The notes: generated from the letters alone by a model not told the origin. Shown: positions 36,172 through 45,340, numbered from the stretch's first letter. The stretch: 64,000 bases of DNA from Paenibacillus sp. MAEPY2 (GCF_000499205.1 NZ_AWUK01000001.1:124001-188000), one strand, 5' to 3'. Program-made: numbers and translations.

Positions 36172-36510
36172 TTATTTCTCGAACGGACTGGCACCGGGCT
36201 TCGAAATCCAGCTTCCCTCTCCTTGCAAATTCGGATTGAGCTTTTTTAGATATTCTACCTGCGCTTTCAAATAAGCATTTTCTTCTTCTGCACTACTAAA
36301 ATGCTTCTTCGTCCAACGTCCCCGGTAATCCTCAAAACTCTCTCCGTTTTGGTTTTTACGAACCCATGTAATAATCTGGCTCTCGCTCTTAATCCCAAAC
36401 TTCTCCATAATCTTACTGTACGCCCAACCTTCTTCCACTCGCAGACGAACGGCCTCTTTCTTCGTTTCTTCGCTATATCGATTAAAGGTTTGGCCTTTCT
36501 TTGCTGACAT
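36172..36510 (-). CDS. IS3-family transposase OrfA
   Basis: 112 aa with an HTH domain: TFNRYSEETKKEAVRLRVEEG and WAYSKIMEKFGIKSESQI, then a coiled coil (SSAEEENAYLKAQVEYLKK). The A AAA AAG heptamer at the end of that helix (minus strand, 36241-36247) is the -1 frameshift site; after it OrfA continues for only 23 residues to a stop. ATG 36510 has GGAGGGGAT upstream. Confidence 0.88.
   Translation of the reverse strand: MSAKKGQTFNRYSEETKKEAVRLRVEEGWAYSKIMEKFGIKSESQIITWVRKNQNGESFEDYRGRWTKKHFSSAEEENAYLKAQVEYLKKLNPNLQGEGSWISKPGASPFEK
36241..36247 (-). promoter_or_regulatory. Programmed -1 frameshift site A AAA AAG
   Basis: Slippery heptamer at the OrfA/OrfB overlap. In the shifted frame the sequence reads KKAQSEFARRGKLDFEARCQ and joins OrfB without a stop. 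Confidence 0.8.
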
Positions 36511-36572
36511 AACAAAAATCCCCTCCGGTATCCAGTGTTTGAGTTCATTGTAACATGTCCTCTTTTTTCACT

Positions 36573-36596
36573 GTCTACCATGAGGGGATAATACCA
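36573..36596 (+). repeat. IS right inverted repeat
   Basis: Inverse of the left end with 16 of 24 matching; ends GATAATACCA. Confidence 0.75.
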
Positions 36597-36599
36597 ACC
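36597..36599 (+). repeat. Target-site duplication ACC (right)
   Basis: Second copy of the 3-bp target duplication. Confidence 0.75.
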
Positions 36600-36606
36600 A
36601 GACTCT

Positions 36607-36622
36607 CATATCACGCTTTTTT
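36607..36622 (+). terminator. Right arm of split trmB terminator
   Basis: CATATCACGCTTTTTT, complementary to 35287-35302; see the left arm. Confidence 0.75.
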
Positions 36623-36678
36623 GCTATTTTGAACGAACTAGCCTCATGAAAAGCTTGTGGTTCTTAGGTTTACTGCGA

Positions 36679-38925
36679 CTAAAGCTCCGAATGAAGATCC
36701 TTGCGGCGATAATCGTTGGGAGTAACCCCGTTGAATTTCTTAAACATCCGATAGAAATAAGAACTGTTGGTGAATCCGGTTTGCTCGGCGATATCAGCCA
36801 CAGAGTTTTCCGTCTCAATGAGCAGATATTGCGCTTTGGCTATGCGGGTCTCGTTAATGACATCGGTGAGTCCTTTTAACGTCAGTTGTTTATAGAGTCT
36901 GCTGACATATATGGGTGACATGGTTAGTTCATCCGCAATTGAGGTCAGACAAAGATTGGTATCTGCGTAATCTCGTTCAATAATGCAGTTGATTTTGCGA
37001 ATGAGTTCTTCATGTTTGAGCGTTCGCTTTTCCTCTACTTTGGATCCAAGCTCGTCGAACATGCGATAGAAGTGTGCGTGAACTTCGCTGAGATCCTCTG
37101 CATCATGAATCGGCAGCATCGAACGGTCGGATATGGATTCAAGTGTGAGCTGGTTGTTCTTTTTGAGTGTGTTTCGTACATGATTCAGAGTCATGGTCAG
37201 ATGAGACAGAGCCAGTTGAAATACGGTAAACGGATAGGTTGCCGTTTCACTCACGATGTCGGCATAGACCTGCTTGGCTTCTCCTGTTTTGCCTGTCATC
37301 AGGCAATCAATCAGCTGTCTTTCTTTTCCAACAGGGAAAGCATACTCTTTGGCATGATACGCCATAATGTCCGACGTATAGATCAGGCATCCAGGACCCA
37401 TGAACAAACGGTGAAGCGAAGCCTCTGCCGATCGGGTGTAAGAAGCAATACTATTTTCCAGTGAATCTTCCGCTGGTCCGATGGTAAAAGAAATGGAGCA
37501 TCTCAGATGTGTCATCACGGCAGCCTGCATCATGCGCAGCAGCTCCTCAATGGAGCCTTGGTCATTATCAGCTTCATTCTGAATTTTGTCATTAAAGATA
37601 AGGGTGATCAGATCTCCTCCCATATCCACCGCTTCGGTGTGATAGTTGAGGTCAGCCGTTTCGGTGCAAATGTTCATCATCGCGTATTTTACAAGTTGGA
37701 CTTCATCACGGTAGGTATCACTGAAGTCGGTAAAATGATCAATCCGCAGCAGTACCAGTCTGGTTAGACGATGAACATCAACAGCAGAGCCGTAGAACTT
37801 CATTCGTTCCTCCAGCATGCCTCCTGTTACCGTTTCCCGTCCTTGCAAAGCCCCGCGCAAAAAATCCTGTCGCAAAAGATGCAGACTGCCGCGACGCTCC
37901 GCTTCCATCACACGCATACGGACAAGCACTTTATCAATGGGATGATATAGCTTCCATGAAACGAGGTAGGACAGCAGCACTCCCGCAATTAATAGCCCAA
38001 GACAAAAGAGAACGGTGTGTGTTCGCATATGACGAATATCTGTGGTAATCAGGTCATAGGGCGTGATTCGTACATAGCGCCATCCAAGGTTATCAGGGGC
38101 GGTGTAGGTAATGAGAGACTTCTCCCCATCAACCTCAGCGGTAAAGTAGGCGGACTGCTCCGTATTTTGCAGGATTGGCTGTATAAATGTTTCATTGGAC
38201 AGGTCTTTCATCAACGCCCGATCACTGAAATCGGACAATAACTGTCCCTGTTCATTGATAATAAACGTTTTCCCTGGCTGATCGACTGAGTTCATATTGG
38301 GACTGAGCCAGTCGTCCTTGATATTTACAACAACCGCATAATTCAGTGTGGCATTGTCATTGATCGTGTCATAACAGAGGTATGTATAGCTGCTGACCTG
38401 AGTTTCCTCGGTCGAGCCCACTTGGTATGTACGCGGAATGGGGACAAAAGGCTTGTAATCATGGAACCGGTCGAGGATGCTTGTAATCCCTTTATCGTCA
38501 ATTTCCGAGATGGACTGTTGTCCATTTCGAACTTCATTGGAACTGATAAAGAACTCATCATTTTTGGAGTTATATACATAGATGGATTCGATAAAAGGGA
38601 GGGACATGCGATAGTTGTCGAGTTGTTCCATCGCTGGCGTAATTTCATAGATACTCGGGTTCGAATAGAGCAGCAGAGCAGAGATGGTGTAATCCTGATA
38701 AATCTGATAAGACAGTGATTTGGCGGTCTCGGTCATCTTGGAGACTTCGCGACTGGTCTGAGTGAGACCATTCATATCTGTGCGGTAGACCTGACGAAGG
38801 GCAATACGATTATAGTTGACGTACAAAATGGTAGAAGCCACAAGCAAGGTGGCAACGGTGCTAACAATAATGCCGATGAGAATCCGTGCAAACACCTTCT
38901 GGCTGTCCTCTGAACGTTTACGCAT
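36679..38925 (-). CDS. Membrane-bound AraC-type sensor-regulator
   Basis: 748 aa. A basic N-terminus is followed by a transmembrane helix (ILIGIIVSTVATLLVASTIL), an extracellular sensor part of about 260 residues, a second membrane helix (TVLFCLGLLIAGVLLSYLV), a linker, and a C-terminal AraC/XylS HTH domain: LCLTSIADELTMSPIYVSRLYKQL and SVADIAEQTGFTNSSYFYRMFKKF. Transcription factors of this kind control neighbouring ABC importers in Paenibacillus. ATG 38925 has GGAGGAAAGG upstream. Divergent from the permease genes, whose promoter region it likely binds. Confidence 0.88.
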   Translation of the reverse strand: MRKRSEDSQKVFARILIGIIVSTVATLLVASTILYVNYNRIALRQVYRTDMNGLTQTSREVSKMTETAKSLSYQIYQDYTISALLLYSNPSIYEITPAMEQLDNYRMSLPFIESIYVYNSKNDEFFISSNEVRNGQQSISEIDDKGITSILDRFHDYKPFVPIPRTYQVGSTEETQVSSYTYLCYDTINDNATLNYAVVVNIKDDWLSPNMNSVDQPGKTFIINEQGQLLSDFSDRALMKDLSNETFIQPILQNTEQSAYFTAEVDGEKSLITYTAPDNLGWRYVRITPYDLITTDIRHMRTHTVLFCLGLLIAGVLLSYLVSWKLYHPIDKVLVRMRVMEAERRGSLHLLRQDFLRGALQGRETVTGGMLEERMKFYGSAVDVHRLTRLVLLRIDHFTDFSDTYRDEVQLVKYAMMNICTETADLNYHTEAVDMGGDLITLIFNDKIQNEADNDQGSIEELLRMMQAAVMTHLRCSISFTIGPAEDSLENSIASYTRSAEASLHRLFMGPGCLIYTSDIMAYHAKEYAFPVGKERQLIDCLMTGKTGEAKQVYADIVSETATYPFTVFQLALSHLTMTLNHVRNTLKKNNQLTLESISDRSMLPIHDAEDLSEVHAHFYRMFDELGSKVEEKRTLKHEELIRKINCIIERDYADTNLCLTSIADELTMSPIYVSRLYKQLTLKGLTDVINETRIAKAQYLLIETENSVADIAEQTGFTNSSYFYRMFKKFNGVTPNDYRRKDLHSEL

Positions 38926-39040
38926 GACCTTTCCTCCCGTGGACCTCCAGTTTTGGATGAACAAAGTTAGACTTCATAGCGAAGGATAAAATTTCATATG
39001 TGGGCGTAATGAATCACGGATGTATCTAGAATTATATATT

Positions 39041-39056
39041 ATGTATGCGTTTACAT
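39041..39056 (+). promoter_or_regulatory. CcpA cre-like operator
   Basis: The site reads ATGTATGCGTTTACAT; its reverse complement ATGTAAACGCATACAT fits the cre consensus WTGNAANCGNWNNCAW at every position. Suggests carbon catabolite repression of the divergent units. Confidence 0.65.
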
Positions 39057-39183
39057 CAACGACAGACGGCATGCTATGCCCGATTTCCTTAGCTAAAGTT
39101 CAACTTTCGCTGTATTGTTCACTAGGTTCAACCTATGCACGATATCAACTTTTGTGAACGCTCAGACATTCATTTCAGTGTTC

Positions 39184-39201
39184 GTTCATATTGTTCATAT
39201 T
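39184..39201 (+). repeat. Tandem 9-bp direct repeat GTTCATATT x2
   Basis: Two exact copies of GTTCATATT; one related GTTCAnnnn pair at 39117-39134 has the same period. Confidence 0.6.
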
Positions 39202-39326
39202 CCATTTCGCAGAATCGTTCATAATCCGGCCGAATGATTCAGTATCCGGTAGCGCTTAGGGCATCTACAATAAAAACAGAGCTCCACTGCGCGCCGCGCC
39301 GTAAGAAATTCGGGAGGGATCGAGCC

Positions 39327-40232
39327 ATGCTCAAAGAATTGAACAAAAACAAAATCATGTTCCTGATGCTGCTGCCTACACTGATCTTTTTTCTGATTAA
39401 CTCGTATTTTCCGATGGTCGGCATCTATTATGCGTTTACCCGTTATGATTTTGAAGGTGGTTTGTTCGGCAGTCCATTTGTGGGCCTGGAGAACTTCAAG
39501 TTTCTGTGGCAATCAGGAATGCTGCTGAAGCTAACAACCAACACCGTGGGGTACAATCTGGCCTTCATTATATTGGGAAACGGGCTAGCGATCTTCTGTG
39601 CGATTTTGCTCAGTGAAATTCGGGGGAAAGTGTTTAAAAAAATATCGCAGTCGGTCATGTTTTTACCGTATTTCATCTCGTTTGTACTATTAAGTGTAAT
39701 CGCTTACAACATGTTCAACTATGAATCCGGTTTTGTGAACACCGTACTCAAACGTTTTGAAGCAGGTCCAATTGATATTTACAACACACCCTGGATCTGG
39801 GTGTTTCTGATTATCATTTTTTATCTATGGAAAAATCTCGGGTACAGCATGGTCATCTACCTTGCAGCCATTACAGGCATCAGCGATGAGTATTACGAGG
39901 CGGCTCGCATTGACGGAGCTAACATCTTTCAGCGCATTTGGTACATCACCGTACCGATGCTAAAACCGACCTTTGTCATTCTGTTGTTATTCTCGCTTGG
40001 GAGTATTATGAAGGGGCAGTTTGATCTCTTTTACCAACTCATTGGAAATAACGGGGTCTTATATAACGCTACAGACATCATCGATACGTATGTGTACCGT
40101 TCCCTGAAAGTAACGTTTGATATCGGAATGGCTACCGCGGCGGGTCTGTATCAATCGCTGTTTGGTTTTATCCTGATCATGACCGTGAACTATATCATCC
40201 GCAAAGTCAATGAGGACTACGCCTTGTTCTAG
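39327..40232 (+). CDS. ABC sugar permease (LplB-like)
   Basis: 301 aa with six membrane helices and the EAA loop EYYEAARIDGANIFQRIWY in the cytoplasmic coupling helix. Start ATG 39327 with GGGAGGGAT; upstream in-frame ATG 39234 rejected. First gene of a three-gene unit (two permeases and a binding protein) for import of a carbohydrate, probably an oligosaccharide. No ATPase gene is nearby, so a shared MsmX-type ATPase is expected. Confidence 0.9.
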   Translation: MLKELNKNKIMFLMLLPTLIFFLINSYFPMVGIYYAFTRYDFEGGLFGSPFVGLENFKFLWQSGMLLKLTTNTVGYNLAFIILGNGLAIFCAILLSEIRGKVFKKISQSVMFLPYFISFVLLSVIAYNMFNYESGFVNTVLKRFEAGPIDIYNTPWIWVFLIIIFYLWKNLGYSMVIYLAAITGISDEYYEAARIDGANIFQRIWYITVPMLKPTFVILLLFSLGSIMKGQFDLFYQLIGNNGVLYNATDIIDTYVYRSLKVTFDIGMATAAGLYQSLFGFILIMTVNYIIRKVNEDYALF

Positions 40233-40262
40233 GACGCCCGCAGGGCAGAAGGGAGAACCACC

Positions 40263-41162
40263 ATGCATACACGTGCCAGAGATTCCGAATTCACCTTGTT
40301 GTTTCAAGTCATCGCTTACAGCGTGATCCTTATTCTTTCCTTAATCTGTATCGTGCCATTTCTTTTGATTTTATCCGGCTCCTTCAGCAGCAACGAATCC
40401 ATTGTGAGAGATGGTTATCACCTCTTTCCCACCGATTTTTCCCTGGAAGGTTACAAGATGGTGTTCAAATTTCCGACTCAGGTGCTCAAAGCCTATGGCG
40501 TGACGGTCTTTACAACTGTTGTGGGAACGGCCCTTGGACTGTTTCTCATTACGATGGCGGGATTTGTACTGCAACGCAAAGATTTCAAGTACCGGAACGC
40601 CTTCTCGTTTTTCATCTACTTCACAACCCTATTTGGTGGGGGATTGGTACCTTGGTACATCATGCTGGCAAATTATTTCAATCTTACGGATACATATACG
40701 GTGTTGATTTTTCCGGGACTGATGACACCATTTCTCATTATCCTGATGAAAAACTTCATTCGTTCAGCCGTTCCGGATGAGCTGATTGAGTCAGCCAAAA
40801 TCGATGGAGCGAACGACTTTCGCATTTATTTTAGCGTAGTGCTGAAACTGGCGATGCCCGGCATTGCCACTGTGGGGTTATTTCTGGCACTGGGATACTG
40901 GAATGACTGGTTCACATCATCCTTGTTCATTAACAACCCAGACATGTACCAGCTGCAATTCTACTTGTATAACACGATGAACACGATTACCTTCATTGAC
41001 CAGATGGCCATTGGTACCGGAATAACACTCAGCCAGGATGTACCTACCGAATCGACGAAAATGGCCATGGCTATTGTGGTTACTGGCCCCATCTTGTTCC
41101 TGTATCCATTTGTGCAGCGCTACTTTGTTAAAGGGCTTACCATTGGTGCGGTAAAAGGTTAG
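40263..41162 (+). CDS. ABC sugar permease (YtcP-like)
   Basis: 299 aa, six predicted membrane helices, EAA loop ELIESAKIDGANDFRIYF. AGAAGGGAGAACC precedes ATG 40263. Partner of the upstream permease. Confidence 0.9.
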   Translation: MHTRARDSEFTLLFQVIAYSVILILSLICIVPFLLILSGSFSSNESIVRDGYHLFPTDFSLEGYKMVFKFPTQVLKAYGVTVFTTVVGTALGLFLITMAGFVLQRKDFKYRNAFSFFIYFTTLFGGGLVPWYIMLANYFNLTDTYTVLIFPGLMTPFLIILMKNFIRSAVPDELIESAKIDGANDFRIYFSVVLKLAMPGIATVGLFLALGYWNDWFTSSLFINNPDMYQLQFYLYNTMNTITFIDQMAIGTGITLSQDVPTESTKMAMAIVVTGPILFLYPFVQRYFVKGLTIGAVKG

Positions 41163-41270
41163 AACGTGCACGCGCTGTGAGGGCAGATCGCTGAAATAGT
41201 TGTCTGCCTGTCTGAACCACGGCGAGTCTGCGCTAACATATAAGGTTGACCACAAAAAGGGAGGATGCGT

Positions 41271-42818
41271 ATGCGTAACAAAACAATTCGGCACCTGTCG
41301 ATGGTACTTGCCCTGATGCTGTTCGCCGGGGTGCTTGCCGCATGTAATAACGGTTCGGGGGGATCGACGCAAGGAAGTGAGCAGGGAGGCTCTTCTGAAA
41401 ACAAAGGGGAGAAGGTGACGCTGCAATTTTATATGCTTGGTGACGCACCCAAGGATCTGCCTGTGATTGAGTCGGAAATTAACAAGCTGGCTGAGGCTGA
41501 TCTGAACGTTAATGTAAAATTTAATTATACGTCCTGGACAGACTGGGATCAAAAATATAAACTGCTGCTGTCTTCCGGTCAACCAATTGACCTGATCTTT
41601 ACAGCGGATTGGACGTTTTATCAGTCCTATGCAAAAAAAGGAGCATTCCTGCCACTGGATGAACTATTGCCTAAGGCAGCACCAACGCTTAAGGCTTATG
41701 TACCTGAGGATATGTGGAAAGCGGTAACAGTCAATGACAAGATCTATACTGTGCCCTCTACATGGACTGAGTATGTAACGGAGGGTATTGCGTACCGTGA
41801 GGATTTGCGTGAGAAGTACAATTTGCCCAAACCGGAATCTCTGGAGACCCTCGAAGCCTATCTGGAGGGAATCAAAGCCAATGAACCAAATATGATTCCA
41901 ATCGCGGATAGCAATGCAAATCATACCCATGGTATTCGTCAATTGACATCCAAGCTGGTGAATACAGCAGGTCAGCTCCCTTATGGTCTGGACATCATGT
42001 ACGATGCACCATCCGATATCACTTCCTATTGGGGATCTGCACAGCATCTGGAAGATCTGAAAACGTACAAACGCTGGATGGACAAAGGCTTTTTCCCGAA
42101 AAACGTGCTGAATGTAAAGGATACGTCCAACTCCTTGCTGCAAAATGGCAAATCGGCTGTTGTTCTGTCGGGAGAGAACCCGAACAAATTTAATGCGGAT
42201 GTGATTAAGGTCCAGTCCACTCACCCGGATTGGAAGCTCGGTTATTTCCCTTACCCGAATGCGAAAGGATTTGCACAACCCGTTCACCCGATTCACAATG
42301 GTTTTGCAATTCCACGCAGCAGCAAAAACCCGGAGAAAGCACTCGCATTCTATGAGAAACTGGTTATCGACAAACGTTACAACTGGCTGACCGAATATGG
42401 CGTGGAAGGTAAAAACTTTGAAGTGCAGGACGGCTATTATAAAATGGTGGGCGATGCCCAGAGCAATGGATTTCCGCGTGAAGGCATGAATGGCTGGGCT
42501 TGGCGTAATCCGGAATTCATGCTCTATGATAAGAGCTTTGATGATGTGCTGGCTATTTTCAAAGAGCTGGACAAAATGAAAAAGCCGGATATTTACACCG
42601 GATTTGCTGAGGATTGGACGCCATACCAGGCCGAGAAGGCCGCACTGGAGCAGGTAGAGAAGCAGTATCTGTATCCGCTGAATGTAGGATTGGTGGACGA
42701 TGTAGAAGCAGGGCTGAATACATTTATGGAAAAAGCCAAACAGGCAGGCCTTGAGAAGATCCAGAGTGAGTACACCAAACAGTGGCAGGATTACTTGAAA
42801 TCAGCTGGTATTCAATAG
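41271..42818 (+). CDS. Extracellular sugar-binding lipoprotein
   Basis: 515 aa lipoprotein (lipobox LAAC, then a Gly/Ser/Asn-rich tether). Solute-binding protein of the LplA/family 1 type, e.g. LIFTADWTFYQSYAKKGAF, which is the usual ligand-pocket region. GGGAGG lies 6 nt before ATG 41271; ATG 41265 is in frame but too close. Delivers the ligand to the two permeases upstream. Confidence 0.9.
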   Translation: MRNKTIRHLSMVLALMLFAGVLAACNNGSGGSTQGSEQGGSSENKGEKVTLQFYMLGDAPKDLPVIESEINKLAEADLNVNVKFNYTSWTDWDQKYKLLLSSGQPIDLIFTADWTFYQSYAKKGAFLPLDELLPKAAPTLKAYVPEDMWKAVTVNDKIYTVPSTWTEYVTEGIAYREDLREKYNLPKPESLETLEAYLEGIKANEPNMIPIADSNANHTHGIRQLTSKLVNTAGQLPYGLDIMYDAPSDITSYWGSAQHLEDLKTYKRWMDKGFFPKNVLNVKDTSNSLLQNGKSAVVLSGENPNKFNADVIKVQSTHPDWKLGYFPYPNAKGFAQPVHPIHNGFAIPRSSKNPEKALAFYEKLVIDKRYNWLTEYGVEGKNFEVQDGYYKMVGDAQSNGFPREGMNGWAWRNPEFMLYDKSFDDVLAIFKELDKMKKPDIYTGFAEDWTPYQAEKAALEQVEKQYLYPLNVGLVDDVEAGLNTFMEKAKQAGLEKIQSEYTKQWQDYLKSAGIQ

Positions 42819-42842
42819 TTTGTACTTTCTTCATATTAAAAA

Positions 42843-42872
42843 AAAGGTGCCTTCGATTCGAAGGCACCTTTA
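42843..42872. terminator. Terminator between convergent genes
   Basis: AAAGGTGCCTTCG, loop AT, CGAAGGCACCTTT, with A/T runs on both sides. Confidence 0.85.
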
Positions 42873-42901
42873 CTGTGTACATGCAGGCTTGTTTGAAGCC
42901 G

Positions 42902-44050
42902 TTACAGTCCGGCTTGGTCTGCCGAGTAGGGACGCAGGTCCAGAAGGTCGATAATACTTTGTGCGCTCTGCATGGGGTGATACTTAGCAATCTGTGCCAT
43001 GTGGCGTTTGCGTTTGCGAACAATGTCAGAGTAGTTATGGACCAGTTTATTCATCCATTTTACAACAACATCAAGGGAAGTTATGGGCTCCCCCAAACCT
43101 CGTGCGGTGAAATACTGGACATTTTCTTCTTCCTGGCCTGGTATGGGATTATGGAACAACATCGGGATTCCCTTTGCCAACCCCTCGCTGCATGTCATTC
43201 CTCCCGGTTTGGTGATCAGGAGATCGGATACTTCCATTAATTTGTCCACCTCATTGGTGTACCCGATGATATGGATATTCTCTTTTTGATACAACGGATT
43301 TTGCTCCATGCTGATTCGGCTTTTGTCATTGCGCCCAAGGCAGAAAATAATCTGAACATCCGCATGCCAGCGTGTCAATAATTGGTTGACTACTTCATCG
43401 CTGAGCATTCCCCAGCCCCCGCCCATTACAAGCACCGTAGGCATGTTTTTCAAATTAAATTTGCCACGGATTTCATCCCGTCCGGGATGTTCCCAGAAAT
43501 TGGGGTGGATTGGGATGCCGGTAACCCGAATTTTGTCTAAAGATACACCCCGCAGCATTAATTTGGACTTTACCTCATCTGTAGAAACAAGATACAGGTC
43601 TACTTCTGGACTAATCCATGTCCCATGCGCGTCATAATCGGTGATGACTGTACAGAGTGGAACCTGTACCCCTAGACGTTTCAGTCTGGAAATGACGGCA
43701 CTGGGAATAGGGTGTGTGCATACGATAACATTCGGACGAAGCTGACGCACAATACTGCGTGTATGGGTATAAAACAATTTATGCAGCGCGAGTGTAGTCA
43801 GCCGGTTTAAGGATTTTTTATATTGATGCCTGTATACATACCCGATGAGCTTGGGCTGATTAATGACCGTCTTTTTGTACGCTGTAATAATGAGTGGCGC
43901 AACTCTAGGGTTCAGAAAACTTCCCAACTCAAGCACTTTGGTCTGCAGATTCGGCGAAAGTTTTCGCAAACTGCTGGACAGTGCATAAGCGGCTTGAGTA
44001 TGACCTGCGCCAAAGCCTTCAGATAATAGTAATACTCTTTTTTTCTCCAC
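42902..44050 (-). CDS. MGDG synthase-type glycosyltransferase (UgtP-like)
   Basis: Processive diacylglycerol glucosyltransferase family, 382 aa. N-terminal MGDG-synthase domain (LLSEGFGAGHTQAAYAL) and C-terminal GT28-type half (VLVMGGGWGMLSDEV, TKPGGMTCSEGLAKGIPMLF). It would transfer glucose to diacylglycerol for glycolipids and lipoteichoic acid anchors. GTG start with AGGTGA upstream. Followed on the same strand by nothing close; the PAP2 gene is upstream. Confidence 0.86.
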   Translation of the reverse strand: MEKKRVLLLSEGFGAGHTQAAYALSSSLRKLSPNLQTKVLELGSFLNPRVAPLIITAYKKTVINQPKLIGYVYRHQYKKSLNRLTTLALHKLFYTHTRSIVRQLRPNVIVCTHPIPSAVISRLKRLGVQVPLCTVITDYDAHGTWISPEVDLYLVSTDEVKSKLMLRGVSLDKIRVTGIPIHPNFWEHPGRDEIRGKFNLKNMPTVLVMGGGWGMLSDEVVNQLLTRWHADVQIIFCLGRNDKSRISMEQNPLYQKENIHIIGYTNEVDKLMEVSDLLITKPGGMTCSEGLAKGIPMLFHNPIPGQEEENVQYFTARGLGEPITSLDVVVKWMNKLVHNYSDIVRKRKRHMAQIAKYHPMQSAQSIIDLLDLRPYSADQAGL

Positions 44051-44100
44051 GCTTGCTTCACCTGTTCCTGCTAGGTTTTCCTTAGTCTAACATATTCACG

Positions 44101-44628
44101 TTATGTCCATAAAGCAACTGTTGCAAGTGCGACTAAAGTACCGATCGTAGCACCTGCAAGCACATCTGAGGGATAGTGCAATCCCAGGTAAATTCGAGAA
44201 AATCCGACAATTAATGCAACAGGGAGTAACATCAGCAACAGGAACGGCTCCATTGTCATAAAAGGGACCGTCACCGAGAATATGGCGGTAGTATGCCCTG
44301 AAGGGAACGAATGGTCCGTCAGGGGATTGCGGAACGTAATCGTATCCGGCAAGGCCAGATAAGGCCGAATGCGTGGATACAGCTTTTTGGCGATGGCTAC
44401 GGGAATGTGACTAACCGCCAGAGCGATGCATGCCTGAAGTCCTGTTGTGCTCCAAGGAGCTGGAGCCAGAAGCCAGATCAGTAAGGATACTGCGATAGAA
44501 GAAGTTGCTCCTCCCAGATGGGTGAAATAATACAGCCAAAAATTCATAAATCGATTATGAAGTCGACCATTAATCCACATAAATACATTTCGATCATACT
44601 CTTGAAACTTTACGAATAAACGGCTCAT
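44101..44628 (-). CDS. PAP2-family phosphatase (BcrC/YwoA-like)
   Basis: 175 aa membrane protein with the acid phosphatase motifs: KLYPRIRPYL, PSGHT and SRIYLGLHYPSD. Likely recycles undecaprenyl pyrophosphate or dephosphorylates lipid phosphates. AGGAGG before ATG 44628. Upstream of and close to the glycosyltransferase gene. Confidence 0.88.
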   Translation of the reverse strand: MSRLFVKFQEYDRNVFMWINGRLHNRFMNFWLYYFTHLGGATSSIAVSLLIWLLAPAPWSTTGLQACIALAVSHIPVAIAKKLYPRIRPYLALPDTITFRNPLTDHSFPSGHTTAIFSVTVPFMTMEPFLLLMLLPVALIVGFSRIYLGLHYPSDVLAGATIGTLVALATVALWT

Positions 44629-44847
44629 ATTGGCCTCCTGCCAGTCAGGCCCCGTGTTGGCGGCAGTATTTCCGGTAAATTGCTGTGTCCGGTTTCGTCC
44701 TGATTAGTATATAACCGTTTTTCGTGAACTTGAGGTTATTTCAGGTATATGTTTATCATATTTTTAAATGTTGTCCTTTTCAAGAAGAACACATGTGAAG
44801 AAGGTAAAATTCATGTTAAAGAGTGGTTAAGAACCCAACTTAACTTT

Positions 44848-44877
44848 TTGACTTGGACGATCTAAAAAAGATACAAT
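44848..44877 (+). promoter_or_regulatory. Promoter candidate
   Basis: TTGACT, 18-bp spacer, TACAAT. Confidence 0.5.
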
Positions 44878-45134
44878 GATTCAACATGGCTGAAATGCGG
44901 TTAAAAAATTGTGAGTTTAAGACTGAACTTTTTGAGGTCTGTTTACGTTATTTGATATAGAGCCTCTGTCGATATGGATCAGCCTGATGAAAAAAGCAGG
45001 GACTTTAGAAATAAAAATCAAGTAAACGGCTGAAAATAAGATATAACAGGCATGAATGCGAGGTTGGAGTATCACAAAGTGCCTATTCAGCGTTTAAAGT
45101 TCACATTTCTGCTTCAGGAAGTGGAATTGCGGTT

Positions 45135-45163
45135 TTGACAAATGGCTGAAAAGAATACAAAAT
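45135..45163 (+). promoter_or_regulatory. Promoter candidate
   Basis: TTGACA, 17-bp spacer, CAAAAT. Confidence 0.45.
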
Positions 45164-45340
45164 CGATAAAGCAGCCAACTGGCAATCAACCATGCTTGAA
45201 ACATTGTCTGAAATATTTGCGTAGTAAACAAAAGAACAGGGTCATATTCTGCGCGTCACAAAAAAATAAAAGTGCAGAATCCAGGAAGAGAAATGATGTA
45301 AAGTAATCTGGTTTTGAAAAAAAGGGGGTAACAGAGAACG

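Larger units (their letters stand above)
35315..36596 (-). mobile_element. IS3-family insertion sequence, about 1282 bp
   Basis: Bounded by 24-bp imperfect inverted repeats (35315-35338 and 36573-36596, 16 of 24 matching, both beginning TGGT) with a 3-bp ACC duplication outside. Carries overlapping orfA and orfB read on the minus strand, linked by a slippery A AAA AAG site. All parts look intact, so the copy may be active. Confidence 0.9.
38926..39326 (+). promoter_or_regulatory. Divergent control region of the importer
   Basis: Holds a perfect-consensus catabolite-response-like site (39041-39056) and two tandem pairs of GTTCA repeats with 9-bp period (39117/39126 and 39184/39193), plus single copies near 39098 and 39217. 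No ORF is convincing; ATG 39327 has GGGAGGGAT upstream. The repeats are candidates for AraC regulator binding. Confidence 0.6.
44629..45340 (+). other. 712-bp intergenic region before the GT2 gene
   Basis: No gene recognised. Contains two sigma-A-like promoters facing right (44848-44877 and 45135-45163), then a stretch of AT-rich DNA. The transcript from the first would carry a leader of nearly 450 nt. No known riboswitch is recognised in it. Confidence 0.5.
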
